DNA of 64,000 nt, from NCBI RefSeq assembly GCF_965196975.1, contig NZ_OZ239981.1, forward strand, positions 5,208,001 to 5,272,000, in the 5' to 3' direction. The stretch is from Endozoicomonas sp965196975. Its GTDB lineage: Bacteria > Pseudomonadota > Gammaproteobacteria > Pseudomonadales > Endozoicomonadaceae. Each line of letters begins with the position of its first letter. The stretch's first letter is position 1. Below are positions 62,571 through 64,000 of the stretch, piece after piece. The translations under genes and the position numbers were made by a program. A model generated the notes under the pieces. That model saw only the letters and a list, made by a program, of their open reading frames with translations. It did no database searches and was not told where the DNA came from.

Positions 62571-64000
62571 TTATCCCTGCAAATTGGCGTTAACGTTTCG
62601 GTAATACCAGAGCCAGGGGGTCCAGCTCAGGGACAGCTTTTCGTTCAGTGTTTTTTCGGCAACATCCATTACCTCATCACCAGCCCAGCCAAGGACGATA
62701 TAAGGTCCAGCCCCTTTGTTCTTTCTGGCTTTGGAGGTCGAACCACTTTCACGAAAGTCCGCGATGCTGCCTTTGATAAATGCAGTGACCTCTTTGTCAT
62801 TACTGGTCAGCATAATATCGAGAAAGGTATCCACAAATGGCTGCATCTTCTCGTGGGTCAGACCGTAAGGGTTGTCACCATCGTTGTAGAGTTTGGTAAG
62901 AATCTGCAGGTCCAGTCGTCCATGGCTGCTGTCTTCCTGTCGGCTGTCGCGGTCCGCGGGTGCGTAATACCAGTAATAGTAGTTCTTGCCATTCTGGGTA
63001 TAGGTCTGAATATCTTCAAAGAAGACGTCCAGCTGGCTTTGTACCATGGACTGATAGAAAGCGGCTTTGTCAGAGGTATCTCCCATCAACTGCCGTGTAC
63101 GGGCAAGATCGTCCAGAACCTGCATCATGGCCAGTGATCGGTTGTAAGCTGGATAGCGACCTGCCAGATCCGGCTCAATATCTCTCATCTCTTTGGTGTC
63201 TGGGGTTCTCAGCAGATTGGTCTTGGCGTCGTACCAGTCCGGAAAAATAAAATCGTCCAGAGTGTTCTCGATTTCCTGGAGATAGAATGCAGCTTTATCC
63301 CCATAAGTTTTGCCAGAGCCGGCCAGATATTGTTCGCCAAAGGGGACCTTCTTTTCCCACAGGGCTGGGGTTTCCATAATGATTCGCGCATTCTCAGCAA
63401 TGGGCTGGAGAATCATGGCGGTCATAATGGTATTGGTGAATGCTTGCTTGCGTCCTTTGGCAATGTATTGCTTACTGATGGTTGGCCAGACCAGTGCCCG
63501 TTTACCCGCGGTATAAACCATTTCACCTTTTTCTGGGTCGTTTCGACGTGCCAGCAGCTCATCGCTCATGCGAAGTGATTGATCAAACAGTGACAGGTCA
63601 CCCGTAGCCAGGTAGGCAGCGTTAACGCCCAGCATGGTTGGCCCCTGTTTCCAGGACATCCGCTTCTTGTTGTTGTTGGCAAAGGTTTTGAAGCCAACGA
63701 TCTGCTCTTTGTAGGCAGCAAGCTCTTTTGCCGGAGGTAATACTTTCTTCTCCAGAGCGGGCTTCACCCGGTAGACCTTGAAGTTGTCAATCTGCATATG
63801 ACTCTTCCAGGTACGGAAACCAAAGTAGCCATCCAGGAAGGGTTGCTCATCCTTGATGTCATACACCAGCACTTCATCACGCCACATTTTCCAGCGAACA
63901 CCATCGTGTACCAGCCGGATTTTCATGGGCGTATTGATCTTGTTCAGGTAAGGCTCACCACTGAGATCATACTCTGGCATAAGAGGACGGGTGCCATCGC
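62571..64000 (-). CDS. large protein with carbohydrate-binding-like N-terminus and helical C-terminal domain, 5' end outside window
   Basis: Open from the window edge to the stop at 62571, at least 476 residues; the frame continues upstream of ATG 63980 (reading DGTRPL before it), so the start lies beyond the window. The first part (IRLVHDGVRWKMWRDEVLVY and GYFGFRTWKSHMQIDNFKVY) has the look of a beta-sandwich domain of the LamG/DUF1961 or DUF6250 kind. The rest is helix-rich with many Trp/Tyr (SWKQGPTMLGVNAAYLATG, NYYYWYYAPADRDSRQED), like the alpha/alpha-toroid folds of polysaccharide lyases. The enzyme class cannot be named from sequence alone. It lies upstream of, and probably in an operon with, the secreted beta-helix gene. 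Confidence 0.6.
   Translation of the reverse strand, partial: DGTRPLMPEYDLSGEPYLNKINTPMKIRLVHDGVRWKMWRDEVLVYDIKDEQPFLDGYFGFRTWKSHMQIDNFKVYRVKPALEKKVLPPAKELAAYKEQIVGFKTFANNNKKRMSWKQGPTMLGVNAAYLATGDLSLFDQSLRMSDELLARRNDPEKGEMVYTAGKRALVWPTISKQYIAKGRKQAFTNTIMTAMILQPIAENARIIMETPALWEKKVPFGEQYLAGSGKTYGDKAAFYLQEIENTLDDFIFPDWYDAKTNLLRTPDTKEMRDIEPDLAGRYPAYNRSLAMMQVLDDLARTRQLMGDTSDKAAFYQSMVQSQLDVFFEDIQTYTQNGKNYYYWYYAPADRDSRQEDSSHGRLDLQILTKLYNDGDNPYGLTHEKMQPFVDTFLDIMLTSNDKEVTAFIKGSIADFRESGSTSKARKNKGAGPYIVLGWAGDEVMDVAEKTLNEKLSLSWTPWLWYYRNVNANLQG

Overview
The window reads as the chromosome of a host-associated marine gammaproteobacterium. The best guess is an Endozoicomonas-like symbiont. This is inference from E. 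coli-like purine genes, a pathway for animal glycosaminoglycans, effector-like eukaryotic domains (RING, ankyrin, leucine-rich repeats) and a very heavy insertion-sequence load. No rRNA or other phylogenetic marker is present. I saw no tRNA, rRNA, CRISPR array or replication origin.

Region 1 (1-20.6 kb) is a purine-catabolism cluster related to the E. coli ssnA/ygfM/xdhD/xanQ/guaD/yqeA region. In order it holds an ssnA aminohydrolase with a one-base frameshift, an NCS2 purine permease with an in-frame stop, a ygfM-type FAD subunit, xdhD (molybdenum hydroxylase), a xanthine/urate NCS2 permease, then a GltD-like Fe-S flavoprotein, a pyruvate:ferredoxin oxidoreductase (NifJ) and a dihydroorotate-dehydrogenase-like protein, and finally guanine deaminase and carbamate kinase. 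The gene set suggests deamination of guanine, hydroxylation of purines, disposal of electrons through flavin/ferredoxin carriers and ATP from carbamoyl phosphate.

Region 2 (16.5-37.6 kb) is a graveyard of nested insertion sequences. A 1,599-bp single-ORF IS66-family element occurs five times in the window, and a 1,391-bp ISKra4-family element four times. They sit inside each other and inside older IS256-, ISAs1- and IS481-family elements. Most insertions have exact target-site duplications, so the nesting can be unpicked base by base. They have broken a secreted-protein gene (20.9-23.2 kb) and another gene (27.8-32.5 kb). Between the elements lie two convergent effector-like genes: a leucine-rich-repeat-like protein (32.8 kb) and a protein with an N-terminal RING-type finger and about eight or nine ankyrin repeats (33.8-35.0 kb).

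Region 3 (37.9-55.1 kb) is a sulfated glycosaminoglycan utilisation locus with divergent operons around a DeoR-family regulator (AgaR type). The minus-strand operon carries kdgK, eda, a Tat-exported lipoprotein sulfatase and its own ptsH-ptsI. The plus-strand side carries kbaZ, agaS, a mannose-family PTS (IIB, IIC, IID, IIA), a NagA/AgaA deacetylase, kbaY, then kduI, kduD and a GH105 unsaturated-uronyl hydrolase. Together they can take an N-acetylgalactosamine/uronate polymer such as chondroitin or dermatan sulfate to triose phosphates and pyruvate.

Region 4 (55.2-64.0 kb) has another IS66 copy and an IS701-like element, then iadA (isoaspartyl dipeptidase) with a DcuC-type dicarboxylate carrier. 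Last, on the minus strand, come a secreted beta-helix protein and a protein truncated by the window end; both may be extracellular polysaccharide-acting proteins feeding region 3.
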